Assembly (NCBI RefSeq): GCF_001690185.1
Contig: NZ_LZGN01000038.1
Span: 248,001-312,000, forward strand
From: Gilliamella sp. wkB308
Lineage (GTDB): Bacteria > Pseudomonadota > Gammaproteobacteria > Enterobacterales > Orbaceae
Reading direction: 5' to 3'
Length of the DNA: 64,000 nt
Numbering within the stretch: the stretch's first letter is position 1; each line of letters begins with the position of its first letter. The notes under the pieces are model-generated. The model ran no database searches. It was not told the DNA's origin and saw nothing but the letters and a program-made list of their open reading frames with translations. The position numbers were made by a program, and so were the translations under genes. Positions 38,847-48,657 of this stretch are shown here, one piece after another.

Positions 38847-39380
38847 TTATTCGGCGTTGCTCAATTCTTTTAAGTATTGAAAAATCTGTTTGGCTGTTTT
38901 TGGTGGTTTGTTGGATTCTCGTTCTTTTTTAGCCTGACGAGCAAGTGTACGTAGTTGTTGTCTGTCAGCCATAGGAAAGAGTTCGATAATGTTTTCTGCA
39001 TCACCTGATTCAATCAATTCGTCGCGTAACTTTTCAAGTTTATGAAATAAGGCAACTTGTTGGTTATGACGGTTTTTAAGCTTGTCTAATGCTTGCGTGA
39101 TAGGATCGATATTACGGCTACGAAGCAATTTGCCAATATATTGTATTTGTCTTCGATATCCCTCTTTTTTGATTTTTTGAGCAAGTTCGATAGCATAAAG
39201 TAAATCTTCATCAAGGGGGATTTTAGTCAGTTCATTTTTGCTTAAATTGACCAATTCTACGCCCATTTTTTTTAAAATTTCGGCATCTCGTTTGATTTCA
39301 CTTTTACTGACATAAATAATTTCATCATCCATATCAGTATCAAATTCTTGGTCAATGATTAAATCTTTAGGGTTATTCAT
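38847..39380 (-). CDS. darP: Ribosome biogenesis factor DarP (YjgA)
   Basis: DarP (formerly YjgA, DUF615) assists late assembly of the 50S ribosomal subunit. The 177-residue protein has the family blocks [45 protein letters not shown] and a basic C-terminus with [14 protein letters not shown]. It is divergent from pmbA with 84 bp between the start codons, the arrangement seen in E. coli, which supports the call. Confidence 0.93.
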   Translation of the reverse strand: MNNPKDLIIDQEFDTDMDDEIIYVSKSEIKRDAEILKKMGVELVNLSKNELTKIPLDEDLLYAIELAQKIKKEGYRRQIQYIGKLLRSRNIDPITQALDKLKNRHNQQVALFHKLEKLRDELIESGDAENIIELFPMADRQQLRTLARQAKKERESNKPPKTAKQIFQYLKELSNAE

Positions 39381-39464
39381 AGGATTTCTTTTGTTAATAG
39401 TTAACTAAAATTGAATTCTGGCTTATTATAACGTATCACTAGCAGAATTGTAGAAAATAATAAA

Positions 39465-40817
39465 ATGAGTATTGAACAGATTAAAAAAGATGCCCAAAGA
39501 CAACAAGATAAGTTATCAAATATTGTTGCTCAAGCTATTGAACTGGCTAAACCTCGTGTCGATTCAGTTGAAGTTTCAATTAACCAAGCAACTGGTATTG
39601 GGGTAAGTACTCGACAAGGGGAGACCGAAAATGTTGAATTTAATAGTGATGGCGCATTATCTATAACCGTATATAAAGATCAACGCAAAGGAAATGCATC
39701 AACTAATGATCTATCGCCACATGCAATAAATCAAGCTATCGATATGGCAATTAATATTATGCAATATACTTCGGCTGATCCTTGCTCTGGCTTAGGTGAC
39801 TTCGATCAGATGGCATTGAATCCCCCTGATTTAGATCTTTTTTATCCCAGTGATTTAGACGTGGATAAGGCTATTGAGCAGGCAAAACAAGCTGAGCTAG
39901 CAGCCCTTGCCAATGCTGACATTATGAGTAGTGACGGCGGTTATTTTAGTAGTAAATATGGTGTGTATGTCTATGGCAATAGTCTTGGTATGTTACAAGG
40001 CTACTGTGCAAGTTCTCATTCGTTGTCTTGTACAGCGATTGCTGAACAGGCAGGAAAAATGGAACGTAACTATGCTTACACTTCATCGCGTGATATTAAT
40101 GCACTCAAATCCCCTAGTTGGGTTGGGCAGCAAGCAGCAGAAAGAACAATTGCTCATCTAGGGGCTACACAAATTTCTACCATGCAAGTACCCGTTCTTT
40201 TTAGTGCAGAAGTTGCCGTTGGATTAATAAGGCACTTAGTGGGTGCAATTAGTGGTGGTGCAATCTATCGCAAATCATCATTTTTACTTGATAGCGTGGG
40301 TAAACAGATATTTCCTTCATGGCTAACTATTTTTGAAGATCCACATATTTTAAAAGGTATTGGGTCATCACCTTTTGATAGTGAAGGAACCAAAACAATT
40401 AAACGAAACATCATTGAAAACGGTGTATTGCAAACATACTTGCTCAGTCATTATTCAGCCAGAAAACTTGGTTTAACTTCCACAGGTCATGCGGGAGGAA
40501 TTCATAACTGGCTGGTATCGCCAAGTGAGCAGGATGCTGATTTTAAAACCATGTTGAAAAAGTTGGATAAAGGAGTTGTGATTACTTCGCTTATGGGGCA
40601 AGGTGTAAATAATGTTACGGGCGACTATTCACGTGGTGCGACAGGTTTTTGGGTTGAAAATGGTGAAATTCAATATCCAATTAATGAAATAACCGTTGCT
40701 AATAACCTAAAAGATATGTATAAAAATATTGTAGCAATAGGGAATGATCTTGAAACACGTAGCAATATTCAATGTGGTTCAATATTGATAGATAAAATGA
40801 GTATAGCAGGGAAATAG
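39465..40817 (+). CDS. pmbA: Metalloprotease PmbA (TldE)
   Basis: PmbA/TldE is one half of the TldD-TldE protease that processes peptides such as microcin B17 precursors and degrades CcdA. The 450-residue protein equals the E. coli length. It has the TldD/PmbA N-terminal region with VSINQATGIGVSTRQGETENVEFNSD, the SGGAIYRKSSFLLD region, and the C-terminal GVNNVTGDYSRGATGFWVENGE. TldD, its partner, is not in the window. It is 8 bp upstream of a SulP transporter, so they are probably co-transcribed. Confidence 0.95.
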   Translation: MSIEQIKKDAQRQQDKLSNIVAQAIELAKPRVDSVEVSINQATGIGVSTRQGETENVEFNSDGALSITVYKDQRKGNASTNDLSPHAINQAIDMAINIMQYTSADPCSGLGDFDQMALNPPDLDLFYPSDLDVDKAIEQAKQAELAALANADIMSSDGGYFSSKYGVYVYGNSLGMLQGYCASSHSLSCTAIAEQAGKMERNYAYTSSRDINALKSPSWVGQQAAERTIAHLGATQISTMQVPVLFSAEVAVGLIRHLVGAISGGAIYRKSSFLLDSVGKQIFPSWLTIFEDPHILKGIGSSPFDSEGTKTIKRNIIENGVLQTYLLSHYSARKLGLTSTGHAGGIHNWLVSPSEQDADFKTMLKKLDKGVVITSLMGQGVNNVTGDYSRGATGFWVENGEIQYPINEITVANNLKDMYKNIVAIGNDLETRSNIQCGSILIDKMSIAGK

Positions 40818-40825
40818 GATTAAAA

Positions 40826-42562
40826 ATGGGAAAGTTAGTCAGTAGTACGTTTTTCCAAAAAATCACATTATGGATGCCAGGACTAATCAGTTTCTTACAT
40901 TATAAACGTGAATATTTAAACGCAGATATAAAAGCAGGATTATCTGTCGCGGCGGTATCCTTACCGGTATCGATTGCTTATGCTGAGTTAACAGGTGTTG
41001 GTGCAATTGCGGGGCTATACTCAACCATTTTACCGCTTATTGTCTATGCCCTTTTTGGATCGTCTAAACAACTGATTGTAGGGCCCGATACCGCAACGTG
41101 TGCGGTGGTTGCTGCGGTGGTTTTTCCATTAGCTGCCGATGATCCCATGTTACGTTGGCAATTGGTGGTGCTGCTGACAATTATGATCGGTATTTGGTGT
41201 ATTATTGCCGGCAAATTTCATCTTGGCGCCTTAGCGGATTTACTCAGTCAACCTATATTAATTGGGTTGTTAAATGGTATTTCCGTTACAATTATTGTCG
41301 ATCAATTAGCGAAAACATTTGGTTTTCATTATGACTATTCTTACCTTATCGAACGAGTGGTTTATCTACCGGTTAAGCTTTATCAATCACATTTAGGTAC
41401 AACATTTATTTCTTTCATAACGTTATTGATTCTAATTGCTTTTAAGAAATATAAACCACGTTACCCGGCACCCCTTTTTGCAGTTGTGATAATGACATTA
41501 TTTTCATGGTTGTTTAATTTTGAACATTTTGATATCCACATTATTGGTAATATCACTGGTGATTATATACCATTGGAAGCTTGGGTTGATTTTGACAAAG
41601 GATTAATGCGTGATTTAGTTGTTCCCTCATTGAACATTGCTGTTATCTGTTTTGTGAGTATGATGATTACCGTACGCAGTTTTGCGACAAAAAATAATTA
41701 TGAAACAAATGCCGATGTTGAATTTAAGGCATTAGGCATGGCAAATATTGCAGCAGGTCTATCACAAGGATTTGTTGTAAGCGGGACTTCGTCACGAACG
41801 GCAGTGAACGATGCGAATGGTGGAAAAACTCAGCTTGTATCGATCATCGCTGCGGCATTAATAGGATTTGTGGTACTCTTTTTGTTGTCACCGTTACAAT
41901 ATATTCCAACAAGTGTCCTTGGCGTGATTTTAATATACTCATCGATCTCGCTAATTAATGTTCAAACAATTTTGCGTTTTTTTAAATATGACCGTGACGC
42001 ATTTTATTTAAGCTTATCAACATTTATTGCGGTATTACTTATCGGCATTATTCCGGGAATGGCTTTAGCGGTATTATTAGGCATATTTTTGTTTCTACGT
42101 CGCGTTTTTCGACCTAAAGATCAGTTATTAGGAGTTGATGATGACGGGCGAATTCATTCATTAGGCAAAGATGTTAAACCTGTTAGTAATACGATAATTT
42201 ATCGGTTCAATTCACCTTTAACGTATTTCAATATTGCTTATTTTAAACGAAGAATCATTAGTTATATTGACGAATCAGAGCAACCTGTTAATTATGTTAT
42301 CGTCGATGCGATTCCCTGCTTTACTTATAAAGATGTCAGTGTATTATCGGGTATTAACGAATTAGTTAATGCATTAAAAGTACGTAATGTGGTTTTAATC
42401 TTATCAGGTAGACGCAAAACCCTTAAAAATTGGTTTAAACAAATGAATATTTCACCTGATCATAATTACATTGAATTTACTTATGATCTCTATTTTGCTG
42501 TTAAATTAGTTCAAAGTAGGGAACATATGGACAATAAAAATGAAGACGAAGATACGGATTAA
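40826..42562 (+). CDS. SulP-family anion transporter with STAS domain
   Basis: This 578-residue inner-membrane protein belongs to the SLC26/SulP family of sulfate, bicarbonate or dicarboxylate carriers. The membrane domain spans about residues 30-430 (SLPVSIAYAELTGVGAIAGLYSTILP, IVGPDTATCAVVAAVVFPLA, SGTSSRTAVNDANGGKTQL). A cytoplasmic STAS domain follows (about 455-560; IIYRFNSPLTYFNIAYFKRR, YVIVDAIPCFTYKDVSVL). Substrate cannot be told from sequence; similarity to E. coli DauA is only general. It follows pmbA by 8 bp and precedes yfaY by 49 bp, suggesting a three-gene unit. Confidence 0.88.
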   Translation: MGKLVSSTFFQKITLWMPGLISFLHYKREYLNADIKAGLSVAAVSLPVSIAYAELTGVGAIAGLYSTILPLIVYALFGSSKQLIVGPDTATCAVVAAVVFPLAADDPMLRWQLVVLLTIMIGIWCIIAGKFHLGALADLLSQPILIGLLNGISVTIIVDQLAKTFGFHYDYSYLIERVVYLPVKLYQSHLGTTFISFITLLILIAFKKYKPRYPAPLFAVVIMTLFSWLFNFEHFDIHIIGNITGDYIPLEAWVDFDKGLMRDLVVPSLNIAVICFVSMMITVRSFATKNNYETNADVEFKALGMANIAAGLSQGFVVSGTSSRTAVNDANGGKTQLVSIIAAALIGFVVLFLLSPLQYIPTSVLGVILIYSSISLINVQTILRFFKYDRDAFYLSLSTFIAVLLIGIIPGMALAVLLGIFLFLRRVFRPKDQLLGVDDDGRIHSLGKDVKPVSNTIIYRFNSPLTYFNIAYFKRRIISYIDESEQPVNYVIVDAIPCFTYKDVSVLSGINELVNALKVRNVVLILSGRRKTLKNWFKQMNISPDHNYIEFTYDLYFAVKLVQSREHMDNKNEDEDTD

Positions 42563-42611
42563 TTAACGCCCCCTTTTTTGTTCAATTAATGATGTCAAAA
42601 GGTGCAGAACC

Positions 42612-43835
42612 ATGATGAATAGGAACAATAATCACGTTAAGATCGAAATGATAAGTACCGGCGATGAAATTTTATATGGTCAAATAACCGATACGAATGC
42701 AGCTTGGCTTTCTGAACTATTTTTTCAAGAAGGTATTTTAATCACTACTCGCCATACGGTTGGCGATAATCTTAAGCAGCTTACCAAAACATTACAAGAA
42801 CGTAGTCTGATCAATGATATCATTATTGTTAATGGTGGGCTTGGGCCGACCAGTGATGATTTAACAGCACAAGCGGCAGCTTTAGCCAATCATGAAGCTC
42901 TGATACTCAATCAGCAATGGTTGACACAAATTGAACGTTATTTTGCCAGTTGCGGTAACGTGATGCCGTCAAGCAACCTTAAACAAGCTTTATTGCCGCA
43001 AAGTGCTGTATTAATCAATAATCCAATTGGAACAGCCTGCGGATTTAAAATGCACATCAGCGGTTGTATTGTGTTTTTTACGCCCGGTGTACCTGCTGAA
43101 TTTAAAGAGATGATCAAAACTCTTATCTTACCTGAAATTAAATTATCCTTTCCAAAATTAGAAAAAACTCTCTGCTATCGATTAACTATTCTTGGGCGCA
43201 CTGAAAGTGATTTAGCCACCGAGCTAACATCTAAATTAGATATTCCAAAAGATATCGTTCTTGGTTATCGTGCTGCTATGCCTATTATCGAATTAAAATT
43301 GAGTGGTCCTCAACACAAAAAAGAGACGTTGGATAGTTTATGGCGAAAAACTAAAACTATCGTTGATGACAATTTGCTTTACGAAGGCATGATTAGCAAA
43401 AACAGTGAACTCGGTTTAGCTAAAGTTGTTTCAGGGCTGTTACATGAAAAAGATTTAACTATCGCAGTGGTCGAACAACAATCAGCAGGGATAATTAGTT
43501 ATCAATTATTTGAAACCGATGCACCAATCGTAAAATCAGAAGTGGTTCCATTATTATTTGAAGATCCCAAAGATTATCTTTGGCATATTATGACCCAATA
43601 TAGAGCTGATATTGTATTAGGTATGGTTAATTTCAAAGAAAAGAACAGTCAATTTACGTTAATCATTACAACAGCAAAGCAAACTATCCAAGTTAACTTA
43701 AAATATATTGGTCGAAAACTTTCACGACATGAAGAGTTACAAACTTTTTCAGCAATAGCGTTAGATGCTTTACGTCGTTATTTGTTAAATAAACCCATAA
43801 TCGCTTCTAATGTTTGGCTCGATATTTTGGATTAA
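42612..43835 (+). CDS. yfaY: CinA-like protein YfaY
   Basis: This 407-residue CinA-family protein is similar along its whole length to E. coli YfaY (400). The N-terminal MoaB/Mog-like domain (residues 8-180) has STGDEILYGQITDTNAAWL, VNGGLGPTSDDLTA and FFTPGVPAEFKEM. The C-terminal PncC-type domain is degenerate: the usual SCTGG amidase motif is replaced by EQQSAG, as in YfaY where it is EQFTGG. Nicotinamide-mononucleotide deamidase activity is therefore unlikely. An ADP-ribose pyrophosphatase role for the first domain is possible by family. It follows the SulP gene by 49 bp. Confidence 0.88.
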   Translation: MMNRNNNHVKIEMISTGDEILYGQITDTNAAWLSELFFQEGILITTRHTVGDNLKQLTKTLQERSLINDIIIVNGGLGPTSDDLTAQAAALANHEALILNQQWLTQIERYFASCGNVMPSSNLKQALLPQSAVLINNPIGTACGFKMHISGCIVFFTPGVPAEFKEMIKTLILPEIKLSFPKLEKTLCYRLTILGRTESDLATELTSKLDIPKDIVLGYRAAMPIIELKLSGPQHKKETLDSLWRKTKTIVDDNLLYEGMISKNSELGLAKVVSGLLHEKDLTIAVVEQQSAGIISYQLFETDAPIVKSEVVPLLFEDPKDYLWHIMTQYRADIVLGMVNFKEKNSQFTLIITTAKQTIQVNLKYIGRKLSRHEELQTFSAIALDALRRYLLNKPIIASNVWLDILD

Positions 43836-43989
43836 GTTAAACGATAATGCGATGTTTTTTTGACTAAGAATGGTTAATTTTAACTATCTTAACAATAGTA
43901 TGATATTAATATAGACAATTCCCCACAAAATTAAGTAAAATAACGGATCTTCCAAATTACATAAACTAGTAAATACATTAGAGGTAAAA

Positions 43990-44280
43990 ATGGCTCGAGT
44001 AACTGTTCAAGATGCTGTAGAAAAAATTGGTAATCGCTTTGATCTAGTTTTAGTTGCAGCAAGACGCGCACGTCAATTGCAAGTTGAAAACAAATCACCA
44101 TTAATTCCAGAAGAAAACGATAAAGAAACCGTTGTTGCTTTGCGTGAAATTGAAGATGGTCTTGTTAATAAACAAATTCTTGATACAGCTGATTTTCAAG
44201 CTCGTCAGGAAGAAGAAGCAGAAGTGCGTACTACACTGCATGAATCGATCCTTCTTGAAAATACGCCATCATACGAATAA
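43990..44280 (+). CDS. rpoZ: RNA polymerase omega subunit
   Basis: Omega is the small RNA polymerase subunit that aids beta-prime folding and forms part of a ppGpp-binding site. The 96-residue protein has the conserved start [28 protein letters not shown] and the following [15 protein letters not shown]. The start ATG is preceded by a good ribosome site (GAGGT). It lies 18 bp upstream of the spoT ATG. In E. coli gmk precedes rpoZ; here it does not, the upstream neighbour being yfaY. Confidence 0.97.
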   Translation: MARVTVQDAVEKIGNRFDLVLVAARRARQLQVENKSPLIPEENDKETVVALREIEDGLVNKQILDTADFQARQEEEAEVRTTLHESILLENTPSYE

Positions 44281-44298
44281 GCGCTATAGGAATTGCCT

Positions 44299-46413
44299 AT
44301 GCAATATTTTGATAGCTTAAAAGAGGTTGTAGCATCTTATCTTCCACCCAAACAAGTTGAACTTATTAAAGATGCTTATCTTTTTGCTCAGAAAGCACAT
44401 GAAGGGCAATTTCGATCTAGTGGTGAACCTTATGTCACGCATCCTGTTGCTGTTGCGTCGATTTTAGCCGATATGCGGCTTGATTATGAAACCATCATTG
44501 CTGCACTATTACATGATACGATTGAAGATACACCGGTTACTTTCCAAGATATCACAAATCATTTTGGTAAACATGTTGCTGTTTTAGTTGAAGGTGTATC
44601 CAAACTTGATAAATTAAAATTTCGTAATCGACAAGAGGCTCAAGCTGAAAATTTTCGGAAAATGGTGCTCGCCATGACCGAAGATGTGCGAGTGATTTTA
44701 ATTAAACTGGCTGATCGTACGCATAATATGCGAACACTTGCGGCATTAAGACCAGATAAACGCCGTCGTATTGCAAAAGAAACGCTTGAAATTTATGCTC
44801 CATTAGCTCACCGTTTAGGTATTCACCATATTAAAACTGAACTCGAAATTTTAGGATTCACGGCAATGCATCCTAATCGAGCCAAAGTAATTGAAAATGT
44901 GATAAAAGCAGCTCGAGGTACACGTAAAGAATTAATTCAACAGATTTTATCGGAAATACGTGGTCGTTTAGCTGAAGCACATATCGAGGCGGAAGTTGAA
45001 GGATTAGAAAAAAATATCTACGTGATCTATCAAAAAATGCAAATGCGTGAACAGCATTTTCATTCTATTATGGATATTTATATTTTTCGGATCGTTGTGA
45101 AAGATGTTGATGCCTGTTATCGTGCACTTGGTCTTGTTCACAATTTGTATAAACCTCGTCTTAATCGCTTCAAGGACTATATTGCAATCCCTAAAGCTAA
45201 CGGTTATCAGTCTTTGCATTCTTCATTAATCGGCCCACATGGCACGCCAGTTGAAGTGCAAATACGTACTGAAGATATGGATCAAATGGCCGAAATGGGC
45301 GTAGCTGCACATTGGGTTTATAATGCCAATGATGAGCTGAATAATACAACGGCGCAAATCAAAGCACAACGTTGGATGCAAAGTCTATTAGAGTTGCAAC
45401 AAAGTGTGGGTAACTCTTTTGAATTTATCGAAAATGTAAAATCTGACCTGTTTCCAAAAGAAATTTATGTTTTTACCCCTAAAGGCAGGATAGTACAGTT
45501 ACCCGAAGGTTCAACCGCCGTAGATCTTGCTTACGCTGTCCATTCTGATATTGGGTATCAATGTATCGGCGCAATTGTTGACCGAAAACCTTATCCACTG
45601 TCACAGCCATTAAGTAATGGTCAAACTGTTGAAATTATCACTTCGCCTGAAGGTCGTCCGAATGCAAACTGGCTCAATTTTGTTGTGAGTGCTAAAGCCA
45701 GATCACGTATCAGACAAGCGTTAAAAATGTTAAAACGTGATGATGCAATTGAATTAGGCAGAAGATTATTGAATCTGTCCTTATTAAAAACAGGTGGCAT
45801 CAATTCACTTAAAGCTAAACAAATTGCGAAAATTGTTGAGATAACGCAGTTACCATCTTTTGATGATGTCTTAGCCGAGATTGGTCTTGGTAATATAATG
45901 AGCCATTTTATTGTCAAAGGGTTAGAACACAAAGAATTGTTTCAAAACAACAACGACACAAATAAAACATTAGTCATTACCGGTAGTGAAGGGGTTTTAG
46001 TTACATTTTCGAAATGTTGTCACCCAATCCCTGATGATCCAATTGTCGGTCAAGTGAGTCCTGAAAAAGGATTAATTGTACATCATGAATCATGTCGAAA
46101 TGTCACGGGATACCAAAACAATCCTGAAAAATATATCTTATTAAAATGGGCGACGGATATCACTCAACAATTTGTTGCTGAAATATGGGTAGATATCTCC
46201 AACAACCAAGGCGCACTTGGGCATATTCTTTCTATTATTAATGATGAAAAAGCGCATTTGCAATGGCTTAATACCGAACAGAAAGATCGACAAATTTATA
46301 CAGTCATTTTGCAAGTTGAAGTTAAAAATCGTCAGCAGCTCAATGAGTTAATGCGTAAAATTTCACTACAACAAGATGTTGTTAGTGTTACTCGTAACAT
46401 TAATAAGCGATGA
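44299..46413 (+). CDS. spoT: Bifunctional (p)ppGpp synthetase/hydrolase SpoT
   Basis: SpoT makes and hydrolyses the alarmone ppGpp in response to starvation other than of amino acids. The 704-residue protein (702 in E. coli) has the hydrolase HD domain first (SSGEPYVTHPVAVAS, ALLHDTIEDTP), then the synthetase (FKDYIAIPKANGYQSLHSS), TGS (FPKEIYVFTPKGRIV), helical, zinc-finger-like (CCHPIPDDPIVG) and ACT domains. The ATG at 44299 is chosen over a TTG at 44293 because AGGA is well spaced and the N-terminus aligns with E. coli. Its stop overlaps the recG ATG (ATGA). Confidence 0.97.
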   Translation: MQYFDSLKEVVASYLPPKQVELIKDAYLFAQKAHEGQFRSSGEPYVTHPVAVASILADMRLDYETIIAALLHDTIEDTPVTFQDITNHFGKHVAVLVEGVSKLDKLKFRNRQEAQAENFRKMVLAMTEDVRVILIKLADRTHNMRTLAALRPDKRRRIAKETLEIYAPLAHRLGIHHIKTELEILGFTAMHPNRAKVIENVIKAARGTRKELIQQILSEIRGRLAEAHIEAEVEGLEKNIYVIYQKMQMREQHFHSIMDIYIFRIVVKDVDACYRALGLVHNLYKPRLNRFKDYIAIPKANGYQSLHSSLIGPHGTPVEVQIRTEDMDQMAEMGVAAHWVYNANDELNNTTAQIKAQRWMQSLLELQQSVGNSFEFIENVKSDLFPKEIYVFTPKGRIVQLPEGSTAVDLAYAVHSDIGYQCIGAIVDRKPYPLSQPLSNGQTVEIITSPEGRPNANWLNFVVSAKARSRIRQALKMLKRDDAIELGRRLLNLSLLKTGGINSLKAKQIAKIVEITQLPSFDDVLAEIGLGNIMSHFIVKGLEHKELFQNNNDTNKTLVITGSEGVLVTFSKCCHPIPDDPIVGQVSPEKGLIVHHESCRNVTGYQNNPEKYILLKWATDITQQFVAEIWVDISNNQGALGHILSIINDEKAHLQWLNTEQKDRQIYTVILQVEVKNRQQLNELMRKISLQQDVVSVTRNINKR

Positions 46414-48506
46414 TGACAAGTCGATTTTTAAGTCAGGTTCCGATAATAAAATTGAGCGGAATTGGTACTAACCTCGAAAAAAAGTTCAATACGCTAGGTA
46501 TCTATACTGTTCAAGATCTTTTATTACACTTTCCGTTACGTTACGAAGATCGCTCTTCTTCTTGTCCTATTGGTGAGGTTGCTATTGGTGAGCACACTAC
46601 CATAGAAGGTCGAATCATCAAGTGTGAAGTGGTGCTTAGACGTCGACAAATGTTAATTTGTCATATTCAAGATGATTCGGGCATAGCAATATTAAGATTC
46701 ATGCATTTCAATGCAGGCATAAAAGCAAGTTTAGCACTTGGCAATTGGGTTAGTGCTTATGGTGAGATAAAAAAAGGAAAATTAGGCGCTGAAATTATTC
46801 ATCCACAATATAAAATTATTGCTAATCCAGAAGACAAATCGAAAAAATTATTGGATGACCAAGAAAAATATACCCCAGTCTATCCGACCACCTATGGATT
46901 AACTCAAAATGTCATTCGTAAATTAATGGCTTCTGCTTTATTACTGTTAAAACGTAATCCACCCAAAGAAATTCTGCCTGAGTCATTAGCCAATCATTTT
47001 TTACCGACATTGGAATCGTTAAATATTATTCATAACCCTCCTATTGGTACAAATATTACTCAATTATCTGCAGGGGAACATCCTGCTATCAAACGTTTTA
47101 TTTTTGAGGAGTTACTTGCTTATCATCTGAGTATGCTAATGCTAAAAGTCGATAACCAAAAACAGCAAGCGCGTATTTTTCGCCCAACGCAACAATTTAT
47201 TGAGCCTTTTTTAGCATCACTACCCTTTAAACCCACTAACGCACAACAACGTGTGGTACACGATATCTATCTCGATATGGCAAAACCTGTTCCGATGATG
47301 CGATTAATTCAAGGGGATGTCGGATCCGGCAAAACCTTAGTGGCGGCTTTAGCGGCATTAAATGCGATCGAAAATGGTGCGCAGGTTGTCTTAATGGCAC
47401 CGACCGAGATATTAGCTGAGCAACACTATAATAACTTTAAACAATGGTTTGATTCTTTAGGTATTACTGTTGATTGGCTATCAGGGCGTTTGACCGCTAA
47501 AAATAAAAAACTGCGTTACGAACAAGTAAAAAGTGGTGACATTAGGTTATTAATTGGAACACATGCCGTTTTTGTTGATAAAGTTGAATTTGCTTCTTTA
47601 GGACTGGTGATTATCGATGAACAGCATCGCTTTGGTGTGAATCAAAGACTGAGTTTATGGGAAAAGGGGATCAAAGATAATGACTATCCTCATCAATTAA
47701 TTATGACAGCCACACCAATTCCCCGTACATTAGCCATGACAGTGTATGCTGATTTAGATGTGTCTATCATTGATGAGTTACCACCGGGTCGTACACCTGT
47801 TACGACTGTCGTTATTCCAAATTCTCGGCGTGATGAAATTATTGAACGCGTTAATCAAGCTTGCTTGGAAAATCGTCAAGTCTATTGGGTTTGTACATTA
47901 GTTGAAGAGTCGGAAACATTAGATGCCCAAGCTGCTGAAATACTGGTTGAAGAGCTAAGGGAAAAAATGCCTCATTTAACGATTGGGCTGGTTCATGGCA
48001 AAATGAAGTCAGACGAAAAACAGTCGGTAATGCAGAATTTTAAACAAGGTATCATACAATTGCTAGTTGCTACAACGGTCATAGAAGTTGGTGTCGATGT
48101 GCCAAATGCAAGCTTGATGATTATTGAAAATGCGGAAAGATTAGGGTTGGCGCAATTGCATCAATTACGTGGTCGTGTAGGGCGAGGAACGGCGGTATCT
48201 CATTGTGTATTAATGTATCAAGCCCCTTTGAGCAAAGTTGCTCAAGAAAGAATGAAAGTCATGCGTGACAGTAATGATGGTTTTGTGATTGCGCAAAAAG
48301 ATCTAGAAATACGTGGTAGTGGGGAAATTTTAGGCACGCGTCAAATGGGGATCGCTAACTTTAAAGTTGTGGATTTAATCCGTGATCAACATTTGATAAG
48401 CCAAGTTCAAAAAGCCTCTTATTTTTTACAGCAACAGCATCCCGAAAGTGTTAAAGAGTTGATAAATTGTTGGCTTCCGGATAGACAAAAATATATCAAT
48501 GCCTAG
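46410..48506 (+). CDS. recG: ATP-dependent DNA helicase RecG
   Basis: RecG remodels stalled replication forks and Holliday junctions. The 698-residue protein has the N-terminal wedge/OB domain (YEDRSSSCPIGEVAIGEHTTIEGRI), Walker A QGDVGSGKTLVA, the DEQH box (VIIDEQHRFGV), motif III TATPIPRTLAM and the C-terminal QLHQLRGRVGRG and TRQMG motifs. It overlaps spoT by four bases and is the last gene of rpoZ-spoT-recG. trmH, which lies between spoT and recG in E. coli, is missing here. Confidence 0.97.
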   Translation: MMTSRFLSQVPIIKLSGIGTNLEKKFNTLGIYTVQDLLLHFPLRYEDRSSSCPIGEVAIGEHTTIEGRIIKCEVVLRRRQMLICHIQDDSGIAILRFMHFNAGIKASLALGNWVSAYGEIKKGKLGAEIIHPQYKIIANPEDKSKKLLDDQEKYTPVYPTTYGLTQNVIRKLMASALLLLKRNPPKEILPESLANHFLPTLESLNIIHNPPIGTNITQLSAGEHPAIKRFIFEELLAYHLSMLMLKVDNQKQQARIFRPTQQFIEPFLASLPFKPTNAQQRVVHDIYLDMAKPVPMMRLIQGDVGSGKTLVAALAALNAIENGAQVVLMAPTEILAEQHYNNFKQWFDSLGITVDWLSGRLTAKNKKLRYEQVKSGDIRLLIGTHAVFVDKVEFASLGLVIIDEQHRFGVNQRLSLWEKGIKDNDYPHQLIMTATPIPRTLAMTVYADLDVSIIDELPPGRTPVTTVVIPNSRRDEIIERVNQACLENRQVYWVCTLVEESETLDAQAAEILVEELREKMPHLTIGLVHGKMKSDEKQSVMQNFKQGIIQLLVATTVIEVGVDVPNASLMIIENAERLGLAQLHQLRGRVGRGTAVSHCVLMYQAPLSKVAQERMKVMRDSNDGFVIAQKDLEIRGSGEILGTRQMGIANFKVVDLIRDQHLISQVQKASYFLQQQHPESVKELINCWLPDRQKYINA

Positions 48507-48657
48507 TATTTTCATTTTTTTATCAGTTTATTCGTTAAAACTGATGAATAATTTCAGCGAATTGATTCCACATTTATTCATGGCAGAGGACATAAAAAGT
48601 GGACATTGAATCGTATTCGCAGCCCACAAAAAATATTGATCTTAATTTCGAAACAAA

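Noticed and set aside
48522-48545. Hairpin after recG taken as a terminator
   Set aside because: The T run precedes the stem on the plus strand rather than following it, and no T run follows on the minus strand.
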